Assembly: GCF_900107735.1 (NCBI RefSeq)
Contig: NZ_FNQV01000007.1
Location: 79,700 to 143,699, forward strand
From: Bowdeniella nasicola
GTDB lineage: Bacteria > Actinomycetota > Actinomycetes > Actinomycetales > Actinomycetaceae
Length of the DNA stretch: 64,000 nucleotides
Direction: 5' to 3'
In this document: positions 26,334 to 33,798 of the stretch, one piece after another
Position numbering within the stretch: the first letter of the stretch is position 1
Layout of the letters: every line of letters begins with the position of its first letter
Program-made: the position numbers and the translations under genes
The notes under the pieces: model-generated
The model's input: only the letters and a program-made list of their open reading frames with translations
What the model was told of the DNA's origin: nothing
Database searches by the model: none

Positions 26334-26538
26334 ACATGGTTCGGCGCCCCGACCCGGGAGGATGGGTCGGGGCGCCTTTCACCAGTCTGAGCGAGCCCGC
26401 GGAGTGAAACGGGAACTCGCCCCGGTCGTCTTTCCCCTCAGTCAGACGGCCTATCCATGCGACGGAGCCAATGTCCATGTCATTCATCAGCTCCTGATGT
26501 CTTAAATACTGCAAGCCCAACCTGAAAAGAGCCTGAAA
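26334..26538 (+). repeat. Structured intergenic repeat, copy C (upstream of the sugar kinase)
   Basis: A ~205-bp element between the AlaX-like and kinase genes. GC hairpin GGCGCCCCGACCC/GGGTCGGGGCGCC (26343-26376). TCACCAGTCTG. Second stem GCGAG..CTCGC with CCCG/CGGG. The invariant block is at 26424-26462. Third stem GGAGC/GCTCC. Then ACCTGAAAAGAGCCTGAAA. The kinase -10 box TACGAT (26590-26595) comes 50 bp later, so the element is upstream of, not inside, the predicted kinase transcript. Its first hairpin may also terminate the AlaX-like gene. Confidence 0.8.
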
Positions 26539-26600
26539 CGGGGGCCAGAAGACGCTGTCAGTTTCTCGGGGGCGTCCGGGGCGCGACATACGATGGGGGC

Positions 26601-27629
26601 ATGACTCTCGCGATCATTGGCGATATCGGCGGCACCTCCATGAAACTCGCATTGCTCGATGCGTCCGGGGTGATCCGTACTCGCCACGACGGGCCAGGAG
26701 CAAACCTCCGTTCGGCGATCACTCCCGCGGAGTTTGCTGCGGCGCTCGGTGCCGGGATTGACGCGCTGCTGGCAGGCGAGGACACCGCAGCGGTGGAGCT
26801 GGTTTACCTCGCCGTGACGGGTGCCGGCGGGGCGGGCCGGGCGAAGGTGCAGGAGGCGGCCGAGGCTGGTCTCGCGCGCAGCGTCCTGGCTCGCGGCGCG
26901 GGATGCGCTGGCGGCGACGGCGCGGCTGCGGGGACGGTCCCGCTGATGCTGACGGACGATATCGCGGCGGCGTTCCTCGCCAACGAGGCGGGGCACACCA
27001 CCGGGGTGCTCGCGCTTGCGGGCACGGGCGCGATCCAGGCGGCGATATGCGACTCGCAGCTCGTGCGGCGCACCGACGGGCTGGGGTGGGCGCTCGGCGA
27101 TGTGGGCTCCGGGACGTGGCTCGGCCAGCAGGTGCTGCGGGCGGTTGCGGCCGACCTTGACGGCACGGGTGAGGCGACCGAGCTGACGCCGCGGCTGCTG
27201 GCGATGCTCGACATTCCGGCCGATACGCAGGCGCTCATTGCGAGCATCGATTCGCTGCCGCCGGCCAGCTGGGGGCGCTTCGCCCGCATCTGGAGCGAGG
27301 TCCTCACGACGGACACCGGCGGCGAGGATAGCGTCGCGGCGCGGATCCTTCGCGAGGCTTCGGACCGCATTGCGCGTGGGATTTCACTGTGCGCGCGGGA
27401 GCTCCGGGAGCGCGGGGTGGCGGGGCCGCTCCCCCTCGTGTGGGCTGGTGGCGTCGCGACGCAGTGCGCGCCCCTGCGTGCCGCGGTCATTGAGCGCGTC
27501 GAGCGCGGCGGCGAAGGCCCTGGGCGCGGCGGCGGTATCGACGGCCTCGAGCTGATTGGGGTGGCGGCGCGCGAGCCGCTCTACGGGGTCGCGGGTTTGG
27601 CGGCCGCGGAGTTGCGTCGGCGCGACTGA
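26601..27629 (+). CDS. BadF/BadG-type amino-sugar kinase (GlcNAc/MurNAc kinase)
   Basis: A 342-residue sugar kinase of the actin-like ASKHA fold. Phosphate-1 loop GDIGGTSMKLALLD is at the N-terminus, the phosphate-2 region LALAGTGAIQAAI is near residue 136, GLGWALGDVGSGTWLGQQVLRA follows it, and the adenosine region VWAGGVATQCAPLRAA is near the C-terminus. The family includes GlcNAc kinase and clostridial MurK, which phosphorylates MurNAc and GlcNAc. Its position beside MurQ, AnmK, NagZ and a MurR-like regulator favours MurNAc/GlcNAc. TACGAT before ATG 26601 suggests a leaderless mRNA. The 3' end overlaps the convergent rpiR gene by 49 bp. Confidence 0.8.
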   Translation: MTLAIIGDIGGTSMKLALLDASGVIRTRHDGPGANLRSAITPAEFAAALGAGIDALLAGEDTAAVELVYLAVTGAGGAGRAKVQEAAEAGLARSVLARGAGCAGGDGAAAGTVPLMLTDDIAAAFLANEAGHTTGVLALAGTGAIQAAICDSQLVRRTDGLGWALGDVGSGTWLGQQVLRAVAADLDGTGEATELTPRLLAMLDIPADTQALIASIDSLPPASWGRFARIWSEVLTTDTGGEDSVAARILREASDRIARGISLCARELRERGVAGPLPLVWAGGVATQCAPLRAAVIERVERGGEGPGRGGGIDGLELIGVAAREPLYGVAGLAAAELRRRD

Positions 27630-28474
27630 ATCGCGTCAAAGGTGAGTTCGAGGGCCCGCTGGGATTCGTCGAGGGTCTGCTGCGCGGCGGCGATGAAGAG
27701 GCAGTCGACGACCGTCAGCTGCGCCAGGCGAGAGCCCGTCGCCCCGGCGCGGAAGGACGTCTCGTAGGCGGCGGTGAACAGCACGTCGTCGGCCAGCCGC
27801 GCGAGCTCCGAGGAGCGATCGTTCGTCACGGCAAGGACGCCGCAGCCGCGCTCGCGGGCGATGTGGGCGACGTCGAGGACCTCCGGGGTCGCACCCGAGT
27901 GGGAAAATGCGATGAGCAGGTCGCCGGGGCGCAGCAGCGCGGCCATGGTGAGCGCAGTGTGGATCTCGCCCGGGCTGTGAGCGGGCAGCGAGATGCGCAG
28001 GAGTTTTTGGTGCAGATCGCTCGCGACGATGTGGGAGGCACCGACGCCGAAGATGAGGATGCGGCGGGCGCCCACGAGGCGCTCGGTGACGCGCGCGAGG
28101 ACGTCGAGATCGATGGAACGCGCCGTGGATGCGACGGATTCCGTATCGAGGTAGGCGATCTTTTTAACGACGGAGGCGAGGTCGTCGTCGGCGGAGATGT
28201 CCGAGGAGGCCTCGTCCTCGCGGGATGTGTAGGAGCGGATCGCCCAGTTGGCCGCGAGCGCCGAGCGGAAGGCGCCGAAGGAGTCGTAGCCCGCCATGCG
28301 CGCCAGGCGCGTCAGAGTGGAGGGCGCGACGGAGGTGGCGGCGGCGACCTCGTTGATCGTGAGCTTCGGGGCGGAGGCTGGGTTGTCGAGGTAGAAGGTG
28401 ACGACGCGGTGCAGTTTCGTCGGTAGCGAGGGCAGCATGCCGCGCAATACCGAGGTAACGTCGCTCGTACTCAT
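27581..28474 (-). CDS. RpiR/MurR-type regulator with SIS domain (operon 1)
   Basis: A 297-residue RpiR-family regulator. An N-terminal helix-turn-helix (LTINEVAAATSVAPSTLTRLARMAGYDSFGAFRSAL) is followed by a SIS sugar-phosphate isomerase-like domain (ARRILIFGVGASHIVASDLHQKL, IAFSHSGATPEVLDVAHIARERG). In E. coli the homologue MurR represses MurNAc genes and responds to MurNAc-6-P. It is the last gene of the transporter-nagZ-anmK-murQ operon, 4 bp after murQ. The palindrome at 35160 in the operon promoter region is its best candidate operator. Confidence 0.88.
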   Translation of the reverse strand: MSTSDVTSVLRGMLPSLPTKLHRVVTFYLDNPASAPKLTINEVAAATSVAPSTLTRLARMAGYDSFGAFRSALAANWAIRSYTSREDEASSDISADDDLASVVKKIAYLDTESVASTARSIDLDVLARVTERLVGARRILIFGVGASHIVASDLHQKLLRISLPAHSPGEIHTALTMAALLRPGDLLIAFSHSGATPEVLDVAHIARERGCGVLAVTNDRSSELARLADDVLFTAAYETSFRAGATGSRLAQLTVVDCLFIAAAQQTLDESQRALELTFDAIQSRRRNSAAAKPATP

Positions 28475-28478
28475 GTCT

Positions 28479-29420
28479 CTAACCTAGCGCGGCGAGGGCG
28501 CTGCGGATCCCCGACGGGTCGCCCGCGCGGTGCGGATCCGGCGGGAAGGCGGCGAGGGCGGCTTTCGCGGCGGCGAGGTCGACGCCGGCGAGCGCCATGA
28601 CGAGGGCGGGGGCGATGTGCCCGCCGGCTTCGGTGAGGTTGCCGCGGGCTTCCTCGGGGCTGATGCCCGAGGCTTGGACGATCATGCGCACGGTGCGGGC
28701 GCGCAGTTTTTCGTTCGTGGCGCGCACATCGATCATGAGGTTGTCGAAGGTTTTGCCGCAGCGCACCATGAGCGCGGTGGAAAACGTGTTGAGGACGATT
28801 TTTTGCGCGGTCGCGGCGTTCATCCGGGTGGAGCCGGTGATGACCTCGGGGCCGGTGTCAGGCAGGATCGCGATATCGGCGAGGGCGGCGAGCTCCGCTG
28901 CCGGATTGGAGGCGAGCAGGATCGTCGTCGCGCCGCGCGACCGGGCTCCGGAAAGGGCGCCCGCGACGAACGGGGTGCGGCCCGAGGCGGTGACGCCGAA
29001 CATCACGTCGGTGGGTGCGAGGCTTGCGCCCAGCTCCTCGCCCGCGGCACGGTCGTCTTCGGCGCCCTCGACGGCGTGCATCATCGCGGCGGCGCCGCCC
29101 GCGAGGTGGGCGCGTACGCGGTCCTCGCCGACGCCGTAGGTGGGCAGGAGTTCGACGGCGTCCAGGACGGCGAGGCGCCCGGAGGTGCCAGCGCCGGCGT
29201 AGTGGATGACGCCGCCCGCGACCCAGCTGATGAGGGCGGCCTCGACGGCGGCGCTGAGCTGGCCGGATTGGGCGGCGACGGCGCGGTGGATGGTGGCGTT
29301 GGCGTCGATGAGGCGGGTGACGAGCTCGCCGGTGGCGAGGCGATCGATGCCGAGGGTGGACTCGTTGCGCTGTTCAGTGGGCACGTCATGGCCGATGAGG
29401 TAGTCGAACTGTGGGGTCAT
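28479..29420 (-). CDS. murQ: N-acetylmuramic acid 6-phosphate etherase (divergent paralogue, operon 1)
   Basis: A 313-residue lyase cleaving the lactyl ether of MurNAc-6-P to GlcNAc-6-P and D-lactate. GAGTSGRLAVLDAVELLPTY, AVEGAEDD, TASGRTPFVAGAL, GPEVITGSTRMNAATAQKIVLNTFSTALMVRCGKTFDNLMIDV and TNEKLRAR are conserved. Compared with MurQ2 the usual ASECPPTF is VELLPTYG, but the Glu in that segment and the Glu in VEGAEDD, catalytic in the E. coli enzyme, are both kept. ATG 29420 has GGAAGGA 6 nt upstream and overlaps anmK by 4 bp. The upstream part of the long open frame is an antisense-type artefact. Confidence 0.88.
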   Translation of the reverse strand: MTPQFDYLIGHDVPTEQRNESTLGIDRLATGELVTRLIDANATIHRAVAAQSGQLSAAVEAALISWVAGGVIHYAGAGTSGRLAVLDAVELLPTYGVGEDRVRAHLAGGAAAMMHAVEGAEDDRAAGEELGASLAPTDVMFGVTASGRTPFVAGALSGARSRGATTILLASNPAAELAALADIAILPDTGPEVITGSTRMNAATAQKIVLNTFSTALMVRCGKTFDNLMIDVRATNEKLRARTVRMIVQASGISPEEARGNLTEAGGHIAPALVMALAGVDLAAAKAALAAFPPDPHRAGDPSGIRSALAALG

Positions 29421-30622
29421 GACGGGTCCTTCCGGTGGGTGAGGATGAGCGGGGTGGGCCAGGCGGCCGCAAAGACCGGGGGTGGGGCAGAAAGCAACGC
29501 GGCGAGCGCGCCCGCTGGCGCGGTTGGTGGTAGCGCGATGGCGCCCGGCACCGCGGGGCGGGTGGCACCCGTGTCGGTGACGGTGGCGGGCAGGCCGGCC
29601 AGCGCCGCGAAGCCGAGGACGGCCATGAGGACGGCCTCCTTCAGATCCGCGCTGATGCCGAGCTCGGCCATCGGGCGAATATCGAGGCCCGCCGCGCCGA
29701 GCGCGGCCAGCAGGCTCGCATTGTGCGCTCCCCCGCCGGCGATATAGGTGCGCGTCGCCCCGGCGGCGAGGCATGCCTCGGCGATCGTGCGCGCGGTCAA
29801 CGCCGTGAAGGTCGCGACGATATCGGGATCGGGTGCGCTGCCGGCGACGGTGAGGCCGGCGCGTGCCAGGGCGGCCTCGGCCCACTGCAGCGTGAAGTAC
29901 TCCCGCCCGGTGGACTTCGGCGGCGCGGCCGCGAAGTAGGGATCGGCGAGCAGCTCGGCGAGCGCGTCCTCGTGCACGGTGCCGCGGGCGGCGAGGGCGC
30001 CCCCGTCGTCGTAGCTGAGCTGCCCGCCGCTGGAGTCGCTCAGGTAGGCGTCGATAAGGCAGTTGCCGGGGCCGGTGTCGAAGGCCGTCACGCCCGCGCT
30101 CGTGATCGCGGTGAGGTTCGCGAGGCCGCCGATGTTCACGAGCGCGACGGGCGCGAGGTGCTGGGCGAGCATGACGTCGAGCAGCGGGGCAAAGGGCGCG
30201 CCGGCGCCGCCGAGCGCGATGTCGTTGGCGCGCACGTTGTGGATGACGGGCAGGCCGGTGGCTGCGGCGACGCGGGCCGCATCCCCCACTTGCAGGGAGG
30301 CGATCGTGCGGCCCTCGCGCACGAGGTGGTTCAAGGTTTGGCCGTGCAGGCAAATGGCGTCGGCGCTCGCGACCGCGAGGATGTCCCGCGCGAAATCGGC
30401 GTGTGCGTTGCCGATCCGGGCGTGCAGCTCGGCGATGTCGTTGGCGGTGGTGCGGCTCGGGTCTTGCGCACGCAAGATCGCCTCGCGCAGCTCGCTCGGG
30501 TAGGCGCGCAGCTCGCTGGCACACACGCTCGCGGCAAGGTTCGTGCCCGTGATGGTGAAGTCGAGCAGGGCCGCGTCGATCCCGTCGGCGCTGGTGCCGC
30601 TCATCATGCCTAGGATCCGCAC
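29417..30622 (-). CDS. anmK: Anhydro-N-acetylmuramic acid kinase
   Basis: A 401-residue kinase that opens 1,6-anhydro-MurNAc and phosphorylates it to MurNAc-6-P, feeding MurQ. N-terminal MMSGTSADGIDAALLDF is the family signature; HGQTLNHLVREG, LVNIGGLANLT, FDTGPGNCLIDAYL, YIAGGGAHNASLLAAL and LGISADLKEAVLMAVLGF follow in order. GTG 30622 is the start (MRILGMMSGT) with GGGAGG 5 nt upstream. It overlaps nagZ by 13 bp and murQ by 4 bp, so it is tightly coupled. Anhydro sugars are products of lytic transglycosylases such as the Rpf-like enzymes encoded upstream. Confidence 0.92.
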   Translation of the reverse strand: MRILGMMSGTSADGIDAALLDFTITGTNLAASVCASELRAYPSELREAILRAQDPSRTTANDIAELHARIGNAHADFARDILAVASADAICLHGQTLNHLVREGRTIASLQVGDAARVAAATGLPVIHNVRANDIALGGAGAPFAPLLDVMLAQHLAPVALVNIGGLANLTAITSAGVTAFDTGPGNCLIDAYLSDSSGGQLSYDDGGALAARGTVHEDALAELLADPYFAAAPPKSTGREYFTLQWAEAALARAGLTVAGSAPDPDIVATFTALTARTIAEACLAAGATRTYIAGGGAHNASLLAALGAAGLDIRPMAELGISADLKEAVLMAVLGFAALAGLPATVTDTGATRPAVPGAIALPPTAPAGALAALLSAPPPVFAAAWPTPLILTHRKDPS

Positions 30623-32043
30623 GTCGCCTCCCCGCGCAGCAGGAGATCGGCGGCGGCGAGGTGCGCGCGCGAGACACCCTGGATGGCAAGGACGTGGCGG
30701 GCCTCGGGTGCGGCGGCCGCAAGCCCGGTGTGCAGGACGAGGGCGTCGCCCCGCTCGGCGAGCGCCGCGTCGAGCCGGTCGCGTTCGGCGGCGTCGGTCG
30801 CGGGATTGCGCGTGATGATGATGAGGTCGCGGTCTGCGGGGACGGCTGCGAGCTCGAGGTAGATGCGGGCATCGCGGCTCGCGGCGAAGTCGGCGATCGC
30901 GGGCGCCGTTGTCGCGGCGGCGTAGGCCGGTCGGCTGCGTACGTCGAGCAGGTCGAATGCGGCGGTGCGCACCACATCTCCGATGGCGCGGGCATGCGCC
31001 AAGGCGCACGAGGTTCCGAACTCGAGCGCGGCTGCCTCATCGACGCGGGCCCGGGTGGCCGGCCGCCGCAGCGTCGCGATGCGCGCGGCGCGCTGCGCGA
31101 GCCCGGCCCGGTCGATCGCGCCATCGAAGAGCGCCGCCTGAACGGCCTCGTAGCCGCCGGTGAAAATCTCGTGTTCTCGCGGTGGCGCGCCCAGGCACAG
31201 CAGGTCGGCGCCGGCAACGAGCGCCCGATAGGCGCGCGCCGCGATCGGCGTCAGCCCGCGCTCGGTGAGCGCCGGGTCCTCCCCCGCGCCCGCCATATCG
31301 AGGGCGTCGGTCAGGATCGGCCCGGTAAAACCGAGCGAGCGGATGAGCTCGTAGGCCCAGGGCGATAGGCTCGCCACCCCCTCGCCGAGCGCTGGCACCT
31401 CGATGTGCCCCGTCATGATGGCGTCAACATCGGATGCGAGCGCCGCAAATGGCGCGAGGTGTGTGGTCGCGATGGCCTTGCGATCGCCCAGGACGCGCGG
31501 CGTCGCGGCATGTGAATCGGTGCGCGTATCGCCGTGGCCGGGAAAGTGTTTCAAGCAGCTTGCCCGGCCGCGCTCGGCGAGCCCGGCGATGGTTTCGGCC
31601 CCCGCCCGGGTGACGGTTTCGGGATCGGAACTGAAAGATCGCACCCCGACGACGGGATTCGCGGCCTCGGTTGCCACGTCGACGACGGGTGCGAGGTTGA
31701 GGTCTATGTCGCATGCGGCCAGCAGATCACCGAGGTATCGCCCGCGCTCGCGCGCCTGCGCCACCCCGGTCGCGCACGCATTAGGCAAGGCGGAGCCGTC
31801 TTCGGCCTGCAGCCGCGTGACGTCGCCGCCCTCCTCGTCGATCGCGACGATGATGTCGGGTTGGCGTTGGCGCAGATGGTCGATGAGGCGCTCGGTCTCC
31901 CGCAGCCCGCCCACGGTGTTCGTGGCGAACAGGCACACGGCCCCGAGCCCACGATCCAGCGCGTCTGTGAACCACTGCGGCCATGGCTCAGGCGGCACGG
32001 CGGCCATGAGGACGGCGAGGATGTCGCGATCGCAGTTCGTCAT
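30610..32043 (-). CDS. nagZ: GH3 beta-N-acetylhexosaminidase (NagZ type, operon 1)
   Basis: A 477-residue family 3 glycosidase removing GlcNAc from muropeptide disaccharides. IVAIDEEGGDVTRL, the NagZ signature KHFPGHGDTRTDSHAATP (His of DSH is the general acid/base) and ILTDALDMAG with the nucleophilic Asp are all present. The final ~130 residues form a small Rossmann-like tail. There is no signal peptide, so it should work in the cytoplasm. ATG 32043 overlaps the permease stop (ATGA); the longer frame to 32154 has no RBS. Confidence 0.9.
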   Translation of the reverse strand: MTNCDRDILAVLMAAVPPEPWPQWFTDALDRGLGAVCLFATNTVGGLRETERLIDHLRQRQPDIIVAIDEEGGDVTRLQAEDGSALPNACATGVAQARERGRYLGDLLAACDIDLNLAPVVDVATEAANPVVGVRSFSSDPETVTRAGAETIAGLAERGRASCLKHFPGHGDTRTDSHAATPRVLGDRKAIATTHLAPFAALASDVDAIMTGHIEVPALGEGVASLSPWAYELIRSLGFTGPILTDALDMAGAGEDPALTERGLTPIAARAYRALVAGADLLCLGAPPREHEIFTGGYEAVQAALFDGAIDRAGLAQRAARIATLRRPATRARVDEAAALEFGTSCALAHARAIGDVVRTAAFDLLDVRSRPAYAAATTAPAIADFAASRDARIYLELAAVPADRDLIIITRNPATDAAERDRLDAALAERGDALVLHTGLAAAAPEARHVLAIQGVSRAHLAAADLLLRGEATCGS

Positions 32044-32876
32044 CCCTTCGTCGCTCCCGTCATGAGTCCGGAGGAGAGTTTCGATTGGATAATGAGGAAG
32101 AAGATCAGCACCGGCAGTGTGATGAGGGTCGAGGCCGCCATGATCGGACCCCAATCGTTCGTGTTCTGCCCGAAGAAGGTTCGCAGCCCCACCCCGACGG
32201 TGTACTTCGCGGAGTCCGACATGAACGTCAGGGCGAAGATGAACTCATTCCACGCAGTAATGAACGCGAAGATCGAGGTCGAGACGAGGCCCGGGGCGAC
32301 GAGCGGAAAGAGTACCCGCCAAAACATCTGCCACCAGGAACAGCCATCGAGGTAGGCGGCTTCTTCGAGTTCCTTTGGCACGGCCGCGACGAATCCACGT
32401 AGCGTCCACACGGCAAAGGGCAGCGAGAAGGCCAGATAGACGAGGATTAGCCCGTAGTAGGTATTAAGCATGCCGAGAGTCTTGGCCTGCAAGAACAGCG
32501 GGATGACGAGCGCTTCGAGCGGGATCATCTGAACGATGAGGATCATGATGAGCATCGATTTGCGCAGCGAGAAGTTAAACCGCGCGACCGCCACGGACGC
32601 AAAGAGCGCCACGGCCCCGGAGATCAGCACGGTCGCAACCGCCACGATGATCGAGTTCTGCAAGAACGTCGTGAACCCGCCGCGGGTGAGGACCGTATGG
32701 AAGTGATCGAAGGTTAGCCCGGAGGGCAGAACGTGCGCGCCGCGGGCATTGGGCCGAGTATCGAGCGCAGTGGAGATCATCCAGTAGGCCGGAAACAGGC
32801 TGTAGATGAGCAGCGCAATAATCGCGACGATCTTGCCGACAGTGCGGATTGGGTGGGAGGAGCGAATCGAACTCAT
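32040..32876 (-). CDS. Carbohydrate ABC transporter permease (MalG-like)
   Basis: A 278-residue inner-membrane component with six helices. The EAA loop ELEEAAYLDGCSWWQMFWRVLFPLVAPGL is near residue 185. It belongs to the MalG/UgpE family and pairs with the preceding MalF-like subunit (4-bp overlap). No ATPase gene is present in this operon, so a shared MsiK-type ATPase encoded elsewhere is expected. Context implies uptake of MurNAc, GlcNAc or their disaccharide. Confidence 0.88.
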   Translation of the reverse strand: MSSIRSSHPIRTVGKIVAIIALLIYSLFPAYWMISTALDTRPNARGAHVLPSGLTFDHFHTVLTRGGFTTFLQNSIIVAVATVLISGAVALFASVAVARFNFSLRKSMLIMILIVQMIPLEALVIPLFLQAKTLGMLNTYYGLILVYLAFSLPFAVWTLRGFVAAVPKELEEAAYLDGCSWWQMFWRVLFPLVAPGLVSTSIFAFITAWNEFIFALTFMSDSAKYTVGVGLRTFFGQNTNDWGPIMAASTLITLPVLIFFLIIQSKLSSGLMTGATKG

Positions 32877-33772
32877 TGCAGCGAGTCATCCTCCTTAAAC
32901 AGGGTGCGCATGTAGATCACAGTGATGACGAGCAGGATCAGCGTCAGCAGCACCGCGATCGCGGCACCGAAGCCGTAGCGGCCCTGGCCGAAGGACTCGA
33001 CGTAGGACCACACGCCCAGGTTGTAGACGTCCTTATTGGCGCCATCGCCGCCGGGCATGAGATAGATCTGGTTGAAGACCTTGAAGTCCCAAATGGTTGA
33101 CAGGATCGCGCACACCGCAAAGACGGGCTTGAGCATTGGAACGGTGATGCGCCAGAACCGCTGCCAGGCGGTCGCGCCATCGATCTCGGCAGCCTCGTAG
33201 AGTTCCTTCGGCACGGACATGAGTCCGGCAAGGACGGTGATCGCGATGAAGGGGAAGCCGTGGTAGACGACGTTGGCCGCCGCGATCATGAAGAACGTGA
33301 TGCGTCCGGTGAACCAGTTGATTGATCCGGCGTCGATGAGACCGACCTGGGATAGGAAGGTCGAGACCAGGCCGTTGAGCGGTTCGAACAGCCAGACGAA
33401 GACGTAGGTGCCGGTGACGGACGGGATAGCCCAGGCGACCATGATCGCCATCGCGCATACCGTCCGCCACAGCGGCGAGAGGTTATTCAGGAGCAGGGCA
33501 ACGATGGTCCCGAGGATCATCGTTAAGACAACACAGACCAGAGCGAAGACGACGGTATTCGGGAGCACGGTCGTCCAGATGAAGGAGTCGCCGAGGATCG
33601 CCTTGTAGTTGGCGAGTCCGACGTAGTTGGTCTCGCCCTTCAGCAGTTGCTTCAGTCCGTAGTCCTGCAGCGAGAGGTTGACGACCCGGATGATCGGCCA
33701 GAACAGTAGGACCGCAAAGACCGTGAGCATCGGGGCGAGCAACAGCCACGGGAGCCATCGTTGCCGAGTCAT
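32873..33772 (-). CDS. Carbohydrate ABC transporter permease (MalF-like)
   Basis: A 299-residue permease of the MalF/UgpA family with six helices. The EAA loop MSVPKELYEAAEIDGATAWQRFWRITVPMLKPVF is near residue 190. It is the middle gene of the SBP-MalF-MalG transporter; it starts 27 bp after the binding-protein gene and overlaps the MalG-like gene by 4 bp. Confidence 0.88.
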   Translation of the reverse strand: MTRQRWLPWLLLAPMLTVFAVLLFWPIIRVVNLSLQDYGLKQLLKGETNYVGLANYKAILGDSFIWTTVLPNTVVFALVCVVLTMILGTIVALLLNNLSPLWRTVCAMAIMVAWAIPSVTGTYVFVWLFEPLNGLVSTFLSQVGLIDAGSINWFTGRITFFMIAAANVVYHGFPFIAITVLAGLMSVPKELYEAAEIDGATAWQRFWRITVPMLKPVFAVCAILSTIWDFKVFNQIYLMPGGDGANKDVYNLGVWSYVESFGQGRYGFGAAIAVLLTLILLVITVIYMRTLFKEDDSLQ

Positions 33773-33798
33773 GGGAGCCTTCCTTGATGGGGAGGGTA

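Noticed and set aside
21394..26538. Known riboswitches (TPP, SAM, cobalamin, glycine, T-box, c-di-AMP ydaO) as identity of the repeated element
   Set aside because: None of the consensus cores I know for these classes is present, and predicted promoters lie downstream of copies B and C.
29417..31217. Very long open frames upstream of the murQ and anmK starts (to 31217 and 31009)
   Set aside because: These are high-GC out-of-frame shadows of nagZ and anmK. The true starts have good RBSs and match family N-termini.
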